Positions 19,168 to 28,900 of a stretch of DNA of 35,046 nucleotides are shown here, piece by piece; position 1 is the first letter of the stretch; each line of letters begins with the position of its first letter. A model generated the notes under the pieces. The model was not told the origin of the DNA and searched no databases. It worked only from the letters and a program-made list of their open reading frames with translations. Made by a program: the position numbers and the translations under genes. This DNA is from Candidatus Nomurabacteria bacterium GW2011_GWA1_36_15 (lineage in GTDB: Bacteria; Patescibacteriota; Minisyncoccia; Phycocordibacterales; UBA9973). Where the stretch lies: the NCBI GenBank assembly GCA_000991415.1, contig LBRM01000002.1:1-35046 (forward strand), written 5' to 3'.

Positions 19168-19198
19168 AGTATACCCCCCCCCCGAAGTGTTTTCGCAA
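19168..19198 (-). promoter_or_regulatory. Candidate promoter with G10 spacer tract for the 18494-19093 surface gene
   Basis: Minus strand TTGCGA-N19(including G10)-TATACT. Confidence 0.4.
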
Positions 19199-19214
19199 GA
19201 AAGTTATCCACAGA

Positions 19215-19268
19215 GAAAGTTGTGAGGAAATTGTGAGGAGTTGTGAGGTCTTGCCTAACAACTTTTTA
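19215..19268. repeat. Left REP-like hairpin region of RAYT locus: GTTGTGAGG units followed by GTTGTGAGGTCTTGCCTAACAACTTTTTA
   Basis: GTTGTGAGG/CCTAACAAC stem with TCTTG loop at 19240-19262; about three GTTGTGAGG-like units in tandem upstream. Confidence 0.85.
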
Positions 19269-19285
19269 TTTTGTAATATATAAAT

Positions 19286-19948
19286 ATGTCTATAAGAAAA
19301 ACTTCGTTTGTACCAGGTGAATATTATCATATATATAATAGAGGGAACAGTAAACAGAAAATTTTCCTTTCTAAAAAAGATTACGAGCGCTTCGTTGCTT
19401 TACTTTATGGTATAAATACAAATGAAAGTTTCAACTTTTTTAATTTGGAAAAAGGAGGCGGAATATTTTTGAGAGAAATAGAAAATCCATTGGTATCTAT
19501 TGGTGCATATTGTCTTATGCCAAACCATTTTCATCTTTTAATTACTCCCCTTTCAGAAGAAGGACTAAGTAAATTTATGCAAAAATTATCTACATCATAC
19601 GTTATGTATTTTAACGAAACACATAAAAGAACAGGTGGACTTTTTGAAGGAAAATTTAAATCAATTCACATGAAAACTGACAAGCAATTAAAATATCTTT
19701 TTTCCTATATCCATCTTAATCCAGTGAAATTTATAAATAGAAAATGGAAAGAAAAAGGTATAAGAAATTTAAAAACAACTTTTGAATTTTTGAACACTTA
19801 TTTGTATTCTAGTTTTTTGGATTATAGCGGTCAAAATAGAAGAGAAAATTTAATCATAGATCCTAGGGATTTTCCAGATTATTTTTCTTCTAAAGATTCT
19901 TTTAAAGAAGAAATTATTGATTGGCTGAGATATAAAGAGAAAAGTTGA
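19286..19948 (+). mobile_element. REP-associated tyrosine transposase (RAYT; Y1/HUH, IS200-like) CDS
   Basis: 220 aa; YYHIYNRGNSKQKIF, HUH motif YCLMPNHFHLLITP, GGLFEGKFKSIHM, YLFSYIHLNPVK; flanked by matching hairpin repeats. Confidence 0.92.
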
Positions 19949-19989
19949 GGTTGTGAGGTCTTGCCTAACAACTTCCTAACAACTTTTTA
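19942..19989. repeat. Right REP-like hairpin region of RAYT locus: GTTGTGAGGTCTTGCCTAACAACTTCCTAACAACTTTTTA
   Basis: Exact 25-nt match GTTGTGAGGTCTTGCCTAACAACTT (19950-19974) to the left copy, followed by a second CCTAACAACTTTTTA unit. Confidence 0.85.
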
Positions 19990-20575
19990 CAGTTTCAATC
20001 AGCTCTCCAAATCTGGAAATTATTTTTAGCGGGTTGCCTTTTTCTAATCTTTCTCTTTCGTGATAGCCAAAATCAACAGCAATGGTATTTATGCCTACTT
20101 TATTAGCTTCTAAAATATCCCCCAAGGTATCTGTAATAAAAACGCATTCTTCTTTTTTAAAATTAAAATCATTTAGAACTTTTTTAAATTTGTGACTTTT
20201 AAGTTTGTGTGTTTCAAGACCATACAAAAAAGAGAATAAATTTCCAACTCCATTGGTCTGAAGATAATCTCTAATTCCATACTCATAACACGAAGAAATT
20301 ATGCCCAAAGTATAATCTTCTGATAGATTCTCCAATGTTTTTCTTACCTCATCTTTTATTTTACGTGTTTTTCTTGTGTTGCTTAAACATTTTAAAAAAT
20401 CAAACCCGGTATCTCTGCATTTTAATTTTTCTCTTTCTAAATGAATATTACCTTCATATATTTTCTTATGCTCTTCTCTGGTAAGACAAGAAATTTTTTT
20501 CCCATTCAACTCAAAACTTAGTTCATAGTTATTATCTATCACTCCGTCGAAATCAAACATGATTAATTTAATCAT
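19976..20575 (-). CDS. HAD-superfamily hydrolase/phosphatase
   Basis: 199 aa; MIKLIMFDFDGVIDN (motif I DxD), IISSCYEYGIRDYL, VFITDTLGDILEANKVGINTIAVDFGYHERERLEKGNPLKII. Confidence 0.85.
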   Translation of the reverse strand: MIKLIMFDFDGVIDNNYELSFELNGKKISCLTREEHKKIYEGNIHLEREKLKCRDTGFDFLKCLSNTRKTRKIKDEVRKTLENLSEDYTLGIISSCYEYGIRDYLQTNGVGNLFSFLYGLETHKLKSHKFKKVLNDFNFKKEECVFITDTLGDILEANKVGINTIAVDFGYHERERLEKGNPLKIISRFGELIETVKSC

Positions 20576-20580
20576 ATATT

Positions 20581-21279
20581 TCAGCCTAAGTTTTTAAATT
20601 CTTCTATTGTCCCAACAATATCATCTGTATTAAAAATGGTTGAACCAATAATGAGTTTCATTGCTCCTGCCTCTATCAGTAGAGGCACGGTTTCAAAATT
20701 CACTCCTCCATCAACAGAAATTACAAGATCTGGAAATCTTTCTTTTAATATTTTTATATTTTCTAAAACTTTTTTATTAAACTCTTGTCCCTGAAATCCA
20801 ACTTTTTCTATACCCATAAATTGCACAAAATCAACATTATTAATTAAAGGAAAAATTTGTTCAAGAGATGTATTTATATTAATAGATATGCCTATTTTCA
20901 TCATTTCTCTTATATACATATCTATACCTTCAAGAAAATTCTTAAATTCTTTTAAATCACCTACAGCTTCAAGATGAAAAATAATATTTTTCGCTCCCAA
21001 TTTTGTATAAAGATCAAAATTTTTCACCGCATCTACAACCATAAGATCAAATTCAAAATCAATATCTTCCCAAAAAGGCATTCCTTCTTCCTCATTCAAA
21101 ATTCTATGAAAATTATAATCTTCGGCTCCCCCTGTAGAAAAGGGCCAGGTTTTAGAGGGCACAAAAATCCCATCACAAATATCTATCTGAACAACAGGAA
21201 CTATTCCACGTACTAGTGCGATTTTATTTTTTAAATCTTCGTAATTTTTCGGTAATATGGCTGGAATTATTTCAATCAT
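20581..21279 (-). CDS. Ribulose-phosphate 3-epimerase-like TIM barrel protein
   Basis: 232 aa; IIPAILPKNYEDL, VQIDICDGIFVPSKTWPF, ISVDGGVNFETVPLLIEAGAMKLIIGSTIFN. Confidence 0.8.
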   Translation of the reverse strand: MIEIIPAILPKNYEDLKNKIALVRGIVPVVQIDICDGIFVPSKTWPFSTGGAEDYNFHRILNEEEGMPFWEDIDFEFDLMVVDAVKNFDLYTKLGAKNIIFHLEAVGDLKEFKNFLEGIDMYIREMMKIGISININTSLEQIFPLINNVDFVQFMGIEKVGFQGQEFNKKVLENIKILKERFPDLVISVDGGVNFETVPLLIEAGAMKLIIGSTIFNTDDIVGTIEEFKNLG

Positions 21280-21323
21280 TTTATTAATTATCTGTTCTGT
21301 TTTATTGAAGAGATTTACAAAAC

Positions 21324-24300
21324 CTAATCGCCAAATACTCCAACAAGAAAAGCTCCAAATGCTGACCAGAATGCAGTAAGTGCGTTGGCAAGATTACTTG
21401 ACACACGTTTATTTATTTCTGCGAAGGTGTTCCAGGGGGTATTAGTAGCGTTTGCAGTACTCTTTAAATGTAATACCCAATCGGTTGCTCCTAAAGGTTT
21501 GTTGATAGTTATTGTTGATCCTCCCTGGACATTAGAACTATCAGTAAATACTCCTGTTGCAGGATTATAAAGCTTGACAGTAAATGTGCCTGAAGCTTGG
21601 GCTAGATTTAATGTTATTTGGGAATCGCTCTTCACATACACAAGATAATAATTATTTGTCTTAGAGAGGACCGAATTGACGCCGGAATTGCTTACAAGAT
21701 TATGATTAGGGAACATATCCCAGAATGGAGCGCCCGTCTGTTCGATGAATTTAATAAGGTTGCCATAATAGCGGAGAACATCTGTCCTCACGTTATTTAT
21801 CCAGAAATCTTCTGTGAAGCCACCCCATCCAAATGCGCCACCCGTAAAAGAATACCATGCAGCTGCACGCAAATCATTGGATGATGCCGCCATTATCCCC
21901 GAACCATCAGGATCCTGCATAAACGGATATCCTAAACCTGACAATTCTCCAACACTGGTTTTAACTTCTGACATTGTATCTGGTGTATGTTTTGTCAATC
22001 CATCAGTACTGGATGCTTTTGCGAGACAACCAGATTTTTTATCACAGGAATTTTCAGTAATGGGTATGTCTGTCTTTGATTTTATGTAAGATGCGACTGC
22101 ATAATTCCATTCAGTGGTTGAGCCTAAAAGCTCATTGCCGATTTCATAAAATACATTGTCATAATTGCCTGTTTCTTGAATGACTTTATCAATAAACTTA
22201 CGCTGATATTTTCCTACTCCTACATTATTATTGAAATCTGATACACGATAAAATTCTCCCGCTTGATCGGCATACCCATTATTATTTATATCCAAATCAC
22301 CATAATAAGATTGCTTTTGGTTATCAACATTCCAATATGAATTAACCCACCTATAATCTTCTGAGCCTCCCCTAAAATCAACAGCATCAAATATTGTTAT
22401 ATGGACAATCAATCCTTTTTGCTTTGCGAGATCAAGATAATATTTAAAACCATTCCAGTACACTGTGTCCCATTGGTCTAGATCTGCTTTCCCACTGACA
22501 TATGCAAAAGCAGCACGACACGTATTAATCTTGTTGATACCCAGACTTATCCTGATATAGTTCAAGCCATAATCCTGACTCTTCTGTATCATGTTGGCAT
22601 AAGTACTGGTCATATAACCATAAGGTTCAAAATGATCAATTGTCCCATCAGGGTGTACACAAGCCCAATTATAGTATCCCAGCAAGAACATCGGGGTTCC
22701 TGAAGCACTCTGAAAATAACGTGGATTATTAGGATATATAGAGATTTTTCCTCCAGCTGCACACGCAGCACAATTCCCTCCACAATCAGTATCAACTTCA
22801 TTCTGATTCTTTATGCCATCAGAACATGTAGCAGTTACACCAACAAGAACAAAACTACGAGTAGTTTCAATAACATTAACACTATCAAAAACCTTAATGG
22901 TAAGATTATATGTCGCACCAACATCCTGTAAACTGATGTTTTGAGTATCAGTATTTATTTTAGTACCAGACATTGTAATAGAACCAGAAGAAACACCAGG
23001 AGTTTGAGTAGATTCTTTTATTAAAGCAGATTCAATATTATCTCCCATACGATCAATGTACCAAGAAACAACAAGAGAAGAACTATCTGGATCAGAAATG
23101 GTACCTGAAAAATTTAATGTAGAGTTTAAAGAAAAAGAAGTAACATTGGAAGCAGGGGAAGTTATAGAAACAGTAGGAGAAATATTCTGAGATAGAGCAC
23201 AAATACTTCCATTCCATACAGTACCAGAAACACAATTTGCAGTAATTGTACTTTGTGCTAATAGCTGAGAATTATTGTAAAGATAAAAAGTTTCAGAATT
23301 ATATTTAACAGCAAATGAAACATTGGTACCTGTATTACCATTAGCTACATTGACATTAGTAGGTTTAGTAACGGTAGAGACAGCTTGAGGATTAGTGGTG
23401 GTCCAAGTAAAATTTACATTACAACTACTACTACCAGAAACAATGGTACAAGAAGGGGCTGATGAAGTAAGAGTGCCAGACATTACGGGTTGTGTTTCAA
23501 CAGTCACCGCGGCTGAATTTGAAGTGCTGCCTCCTACTCCACTACAAGTGAGAGTATAAATCTTAGTGGAAGTTAAACTACCAGTTGATTCAGTGCCTGA
23601 AGTTGCTTTAGTTCCTGACCAAGCACCATTGGCAGTACAAGAGGTAGCATTAGTGGCTGACCAAGTGAGAGTGGCAGAATTGTTATACGATACTGAGGTT
23701 GAGTTGGTAGAAATAGAAATAGTGGGAGCAGGAGTAGGGGTTGGAGTACTTCCTCCTCCACCACCTCCACCACCACTTTTCTTACTGCCACTACTGGTAG
23801 TGAAAGTGGTGGTTTGCACTGTGCCATCACATTTACGACCAGTAACAGCACTAAAGCCTAAAGTTGATGAACAGCCGGTTGGATAAGTGGTAATGGTGCT
23901 TCTATTACAAGCTAAACCAGTGAAAGCACTATAACCTGAATTAGAAATACAACCAGCTGGATAGTTTGTCACTACTGGAGTTGGATAATAAGTCATAATA
24001 CCACTTAAGGAAGCACGAGATTTAGTACCGAATATTCCGTCTGCTACTAGACCTTTAGCTCTTTGATAAGCTTTAACGGCTGTGTCAGTAGCTTTACCAA
24101 AATAAGTGGTTTCTAAACCTACTGAACCAGCTCCTATTCTGGATACTATATAACCTTTCTCATTCAAGAATTGTTGCAGATACTTCACTTGAGTATCTTT
24201 CATTCCATACCTTAAAGTTTTAGTGATACTACCATCAACCGCTGAGACTGAAGAGACTCCAAGAAACAGCAACATTGTTAGTATTGCAATCTTCAGCCAT

Positions 24301-24332
24301 AATTCTGATTTTGATGTTTTAGGGGTGGGCAT
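21324..24332 (-). CDS. Large surface protein: peptidoglycan-binding domain, Cys-repeat, Gly-rich linker, Ig-like domains, C-terminal GH-A-type glycoside hydrolase-like domain
   Basis: 1002 aa; signal peptide; LRYGMKDTQVKYLQQFLNEKGYIV...KAYQRAKGLVADGIFGTKSRASL (PG_binding); YPxGCxSxxGxSAxTGxxC twice; (G)8 linker; TIM-barrel-like section with FYEIGNELLG. Confidence 0.75.
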   Translation of the reverse strand: MPTPKTSKSELWLKIAILTMLLFLGVSSVSAVDGSITKTLRYGMKDTQVKYLQQFLNEKGYIVSRIGAGSVGLETTYFGKATDTAVKAYQRAKGLVADGIFGTKSRASLSGIMTYYPTPVVTNYPAGCISNSGYSAFTGLACNRSTITTYPTGCSSTLGFSAVTGRKCDGTVQTTTFTTSSGSKKSGGGGGGGGSTPTPTPAPTISISTNSTSVSYNNSATLTWSATNATSCTANGAWSGTKATSGTESTGSLTSTKIYTLTCSGVGGSTSNSAAVTVETQPVMSGTLTSSAPSCTIVSGSSSCNVNFTWTTTNPQAVSTVTKPTNVNVANGNTGTNVSFAVKYNSETFYLYNNSQLLAQSTITANCVSGTVWNGSICALSQNISPTVSITSPASNVTSFSLNSTLNFSGTISDPDSSSLVVSWYIDRMGDNIESALIKESTQTPGVSSGSITMSGTKINTDTQNISLQDVGATYNLTIKVFDSVNVIETTRSFVLVGVTATCSDGIKNQNEVDTDCGGNCAACAAGGKISIYPNNPRYFQSASGTPMFLLGYYNWACVHPDGTIDHFEPYGYMTSTYANMIQKSQDYGLNYIRISLGINKINTCRAAFAYVSGKADLDQWDTVYWNGFKYYLDLAKQKGLIVHITIFDAVDFRGGSEDYRWVNSYWNVDNQKQSYYGDLDINNNGYADQAGEFYRVSDFNNNVGVGKYQRKFIDKVIQETGNYDNVFYEIGNELLGSTTEWNYAVASYIKSKTDIPITENSCDKKSGCLAKASSTDGLTKHTPDTMSEVKTSVGELSGLGYPFMQDPDGSGIMAASSNDLRAAAWYSFTGGAFGWGGFTEDFWINNVRTDVLRYYGNLIKFIEQTGAPFWDMFPNHNLVSNSGVNSVLSKTNNYYLVYVKSDSQITLNLAQASGTFTVKLYNPATGVFTDSSNVQGGSTITINKPLGATDWVLHLKSTANATNTPWNTFAEINKRVSSNLANALTAFWSAFGAFLVGVFGD

Positions 24333-24798
24333 TTAGATTATCTATTTTTGCTAAACGACGAACATGTCTCTCGTGTCCACTAAAAGGGGTATTAAGCCAG
24401 AGATTGATATCTTCCATCATGTTTTCTTCGGTAAAATATCTAGCGCCAAGAGAAAGAATATTCGAATTATTATGTTGTCTTGACCTGATTATAATATTTG
24501 ATTCATCATCGACAACGGCTTCTGCTTTTCCATAATCAACTACAGCTCTTACATGAGGAAATTTATTTGCTGCAATCGCTTCCCCTTCTCCGGTCCCACC
24601 AAGAATTATACCTCTCACTCCTTCCGGGTTTTTTGAAACTTCTTTTGCAACTGGAATAACAAAATCCGGATAATCATCATCTTCATTATATTCAAAAGCA
24701 CCCTTGTCAATAACTTCATGTCCTTGAAGTTTTAAAAAAGAAACTAATTTTTCTTTAAGTACATACCCTGCGTGATCTGTACCAATAAAAATTTTCAT
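24319..24798 (-). CDS. rpiB: Ribose 5-phosphate isomerase B (RpiB/LacAB family)
   Basis: 159 aa; KIFIGTDHAGYVLKEKLVSFLKLQGHEVIDKG, GVRGIILGGTGEGEAIAANKFPHVRAV. Confidence 0.9.
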   Translation of the reverse strand: MKIFIGTDHAGYVLKEKLVSFLKLQGHEVIDKGAFEYNEDDDYPDFVIPVAKEVSKNPEGVRGIILGGTGEGEAIAANKFPHVRAVVDYGKAEAVVDDESNIIIRSRQHNNSNILSLGARYFTEENMMEDINLWLNTPFSGHERHVRRLAKIDNLNAHP

Positions 24799-24799
24799 A

Positions 24800-25825
24800 T
24801 CATTTTATGGTTTCCCCTGTTTTAATAATATGTTTTACTAAGGTATATGTATACCCCATTTCGTTATCATACCATCCCAATACTTTTACCAGATTTCCTC
24901 CAACCACCCGGGTCATCTTCAGATCTGCAATAGAACCATATTTGTTTCCTAAAATATCGCTTGAAACAAGTTCTTCTTCCGTCGTAGAAAAAATATTTTC
25001 CCACTTTTTATCTTTTGAAGCTTTTCTAAAAATTTCATTCACTTCCTCTGCAGTCGTATTTTTCTTTGAAATAAAAGTAATATCAACAATCGATCCGGCT
25101 ACCACCGGCACTCTCATAGCGATACCATCAAAAAGTCCTTCTAATTTTGTAAATGCCTTCGTTACGGCAATGGCTGCTCCTGTTGAAGAAGGCACAATAT
25201 TTTGGGCAGCCGCCCGACCTTCACGAAAATTTTTTTTATTTGGACCATCAACAATTGATTGACTAGCAGTATAACCATGGACTGTATTTAAAATTGCTTT
25301 TTCTACACCAAGGGTCTCATCTAAAATGGCAATTAAAGGACTACCTGCATTCGTCGTACATGAAGCATTGGAAGTAATATCGCAAGTACCGAATTTTTCT
25401 TCATTCACTCCCATTAAAACAGTTTCACCTTTTATTGTTTCATCTGAACTCTTTACGGGAGCTGTGATCACCACCTTTTTGGCACCAGCTAAAATGTGCA
25501 CGTTTGCTTTAGTATAAGAAGTAAAAAGTCCGGTTGATTCTACCACTACATCAACACTTAAATCTTTCCAAGGAAGCAAAGCGGGGTCTTTTAACGCTAA
25601 AACTTTAATTTTTTTATTATCAATTATTAAAACTTCTCCTTCTATTTTTATATCATGATTCCATTTTCCATAAACTGTATCGTGTTTCAGCAAATATGCC
25701 ATGTTAGCAATATCACCCAGATCATTTACTGCTACTATTTCAATCTCCGGTCGCTCCCAGGCTATTTTCAAAAATGCTCTGCCTATCCTGCCAAAACCAT
25801 TTATACCAACCCTTATTTTTTTCAT
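24800..25825 (-). CDS. gap: Glyceraldehyde-3-phosphate dehydrogenase, type I
   Basis: 341 aa; VGINGFGRIGRAFLK, SNASCTTNAGSPLIAILDETLGVEKAILNTVHGYTASQ, WYDNEMGYTYTLV. Confidence 0.96.
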   Translation of the reverse strand: MKKIRVGINGFGRIGRAFLKIAWERPEIEIVAVNDLGDIANMAYLLKHDTVYGKWNHDIKIEGEVLIIDNKKIKVLALKDPALLPWKDLSVDVVVESTGLFTSYTKANVHILAGAKKVVITAPVKSSDETIKGETVLMGVNEEKFGTCDITSNASCTTNAGSPLIAILDETLGVEKAILNTVHGYTASQSIVDGPNKKNFREGRAAAQNIVPSSTGAAIAVTKAFTKLEGLFDGIAMRVPVVAGSIVDITFISKKNTTAEEVNEIFRKASKDKKWENIFSTTEEELVSSDILGNKYGSIADLKMTRVVGGNLVKVLGWYDNEMGYTYTLVKHIIKTGETIK

Positions 25826-25840
25826 AATTTTAATTATACC

Positions 25841-25931
25841 AAATCATGAAAATAAAAATCTGAGCGTCGTGGGTTCCCTGTCTTTATGACTCCGAGGGCG
25901 AAGGCGCAAAAATTTTTGATTTTCATGATTT
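25841..25931. repeat. Dispersed intergenic element, copy 2
   Basis: GTCGTGGGTTCCCTGTCTTTATGACTCCGAGGGCGAAGGCGCAAAAATTTTTGA with perfect 13-bp outer inverted arms AAATCATGAAAAT/ATTTTCATGATTT. Confidence 0.85.
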
Positions 25932-25996
25932 TACATATAAATTTTAATACATATATTATATCAAAAATAAACGAAAAATGTGCTAATATATTAAAA

Positions 25997-28900
25997 ATGG
26001 AGGAAACCAAAGTAAAATTCATACACTTGCACACCCATTCCCATTATTCCCTTTTAGACGGGCTTTCTAAGCTTAAAGATCTAATTGCCCTTGCAAAAAA
26101 ATTCAAAATGCCTGCTATGGCCATAACAGACCACGGCAATATGTACGGCGCTATTGAGTTTTACAAACTGGCAAGAAAAGAGGGTATCAAACCTATTGTC
26201 GGGGTGGAAGCATATATGACTGCGGGTTCTCGTAAAGATAGGGCAGTTGAATCGGAAGGAGGCAAGCGTTACTATCATCTCACTTTGCTTGCAAAAAATT
26301 TAGAAGGATATAAAAATCTAATAAAGTTAGTCACTATCTCAAATCTAGAAGGATATTATTATAAACCAAGAATGGACAGAGAGATATTGCAAAAACACAA
26401 TGAAGGCGTTATAGCCCTTTCGGGCTGTCTGGGCGGAGAACTTTCGCAAAGCATAGTTCGGAATGATTTAACAAAAGCAGAAAAAATCATCCGAGAATAT
26501 CAAGAAATTTTTGGCAAAGAAAATTATTTCATAGAAATTCAGAATCATCCGTCTGTTGAAAATGACAAACAGGTACGCGAGACCTTGATTAAACTTGCTA
26601 AAAAAAACAATATCCCGATTGTGGCGACACAGGATTCTCATTATCCGTGCAGTGAAGACCACGATGCGCATCATACTCTGCTTCAAATAAATACCCAGGG
26701 AGATAGCAGAGAAGCATCTAAGTTCGAGTTTTCAGATGATGATTTTTCTCTGATTGATACCCCAAAAGCATTAGAGGTTTTTAAAGATATTCCCGAAGCT
26801 GTTACCAATACTCAAAAAATTGCCGATATGTGCAACCTTGAACTGGAGCTCGGTAATTGGGTTTTCCCTGATTTTAAAATTGAGGAGGGAAAAACTTATG
26901 ATCAGAAATTACGTGAACTTACTTATGCTGGTTTCAAAAAACTGGGCATAAAAGAGACACCAGAAATAAAAGAAAGAATAGAATATGAACTTAAAATTAT
27001 TTTTAAAAAGGGCTATTCGCCATATTTTTTAGTAGTGGATGATTTGTTGGATTATGCTAAAGACCACGGTATTTTAACCACCATTAGGGGCTCAGTGGCA
27101 GGATCTATGGTCACTTATCTTTTAGGTATCACCAATGTAGATCCGCTGGAATACAAACTTCCCTTCGAAAGATTTTTAAATCCATTTCGTCCATCTCCTC
27201 CAGATATTGATATGGATTTTGCCGATAACAAACGGGACCAAATGATAGAATACGCCAAACATAAATATGGAGAAGACAAGGTGGCGCAAATTGGAACTTT
27301 CGGCACCATGATGGCGCGTGGCGCAGTACGTGATGTTGCCCGTGCCTTGGGCTATCCTTACAATATGGGTGATAGAATTTCTAAAATGATTCCTACGGGG
27401 TCCCAAGGCTTGCCGATGACCATAGATCATGCTATGGAGATAGTACCGGAACTAAGAGACGCGTACAGAAGCGAAAAGGATACAAAAAAAATAATAGATT
27501 TGGCTCTTAAATTAGAAGGTTGCGTCAGGCATATTTCAGTGCACGCGGCCGGAGTTGTCATTGCTCCCAAGCCTCTCTATGAATATGTGCCTATACAATT
27601 CGACCCCAAGGGCGGGAAAATAATTACTCAATATGATATGTATAGTGTGGAAGAAGCAGGACTTTTAAAATTTGATTTTCTCGGCATTAGAAATTTATCC
27701 ATTTTGGCGGATAGCATAAGTCTAGTAAAAAGATTTTATAATATAAACATAGACATAGAACATATTCCACTTAATGATAAAAAAACTTTCTCACTTTTGG
27801 CAAATGGCCAAACTGAAGGATTGTTTCAATTAAATGGGGCCGGTATGACAAGGTTCTTAAAAGAACTTAAACCTACTTCCATTCATGATATTAATGCAAT
27901 GGTGGCACTTTATCGTCCAGGACCGATGGAATCAATCCCAGAATACATCAAACGCAAACATGATAGAAGTCTGGTGAAATATTTAGACCCGCGAATGAAA
28001 AAATTCTTGAGCGAATCATATGGACTTATTGTTTATCAGGATGATCTCCTTTTCTGCGCTATGGAACTTGCTGGATATAACTGGGAAGAAGCAGATAAGT
28101 TCCGTAAGGCTGTCGGTAAAAAAATTCCTAGAGAGATGGCGGCGCAAAGAGAAAAATTTACTAAAGGTATTATTGAAAATGGACAAACTCTGGAATTCGC
28201 CGAAAAGCTCTGGAAAATTTTTGAACCATTTCAAGCTTATGGTTTTAACAAGGCGCATGCGGCCAGTTATGGCAAGGTTGCTTATCAAACGGCTTACATG
28301 AAAGCAAATTATCCTGTTGAATATATGACTGCTATTCTTACGGCTGAATCAGGAGATATAGAAAAAATATCTGAAATAATTAATGAATGTAAAAATATGA
28401 ATATCCCGGTTCTGCCCCCCAATATCAATGAAAGCTATGGAGGTTTCACCGTGGTTAGAAATGAAGAGAAAAACACCAGTGAAAAAATAAGATTTGGGCT
28501 TTACACCATTAAAAATTTAGGTACTGACATTGCGGACGCTATCATTGCTGAAAGAAAAACAAACGGAAAATTTAAATCAATTACCGATTTTCTAGATAGA
28601 ATCAAGCATAAAAATTTAAATAAGAAATCTATGGAAGCTTTGATTAAATCAGGCAGTATGGACGAATGGAGTGATCGAGGATGTTTTCTTTTTAATCTTG
28701 AAGATATGCTTCTATATAACAAAGAGTCTGGAAATAAAAATGAAAATCAAATTTCTCTCTTTGGCGATTTAGAACAACCGGAAACTCCAACTTTGAAACT
28801 GAAAAATGCCCCACCTGCCACCCAAGCTGAAAAATTATTGTGGGAAAAAGAATTGTTGGGACTTTATATTTCAGGGCACCCGCTTGATCGTATCCGCGGG

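Noticed and set aside
19204-19212. TTATCCACA, a perfect DnaA-box-like 9-mer next to the left REP
   Set aside because: Only a single box was noticed, with no cluster, no AT-rich DUE context and no dnaA/dnaN nearby; probably chance, not an origin.
18494-19330. Full-length 278-aa ORF of the peptidoglycan-binding gene
   Set aside because: The N-terminal ~79 aa run through the REP hairpins and into the divergent RAYT start; a signal peptide begins at the Met at 19093.
23566-23886. Plus-strand ORF (106 aa) with PPPPPPP and its alternative-frame partners
   Set aside because: Antisense to the Gly-rich linker and Ser/Thr-rich region of the large surface protein; low-complexity artefact.
25886-25996. 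N-terminal extension of the dnaE ORF
   Set aside because: It reads through the dispersed intergenic repeat; the conserved PHP start MEETKVKFIHLHTHSHYSLLDG begins at 25997 with a -10-like box just upstream.
26412-26430. AGCCCTTTCGGGCT hairpin in dnaE
   Set aside because: Falls in the conserved GVIALSGCLGGE motif; short stem, no repeat copies noticed.
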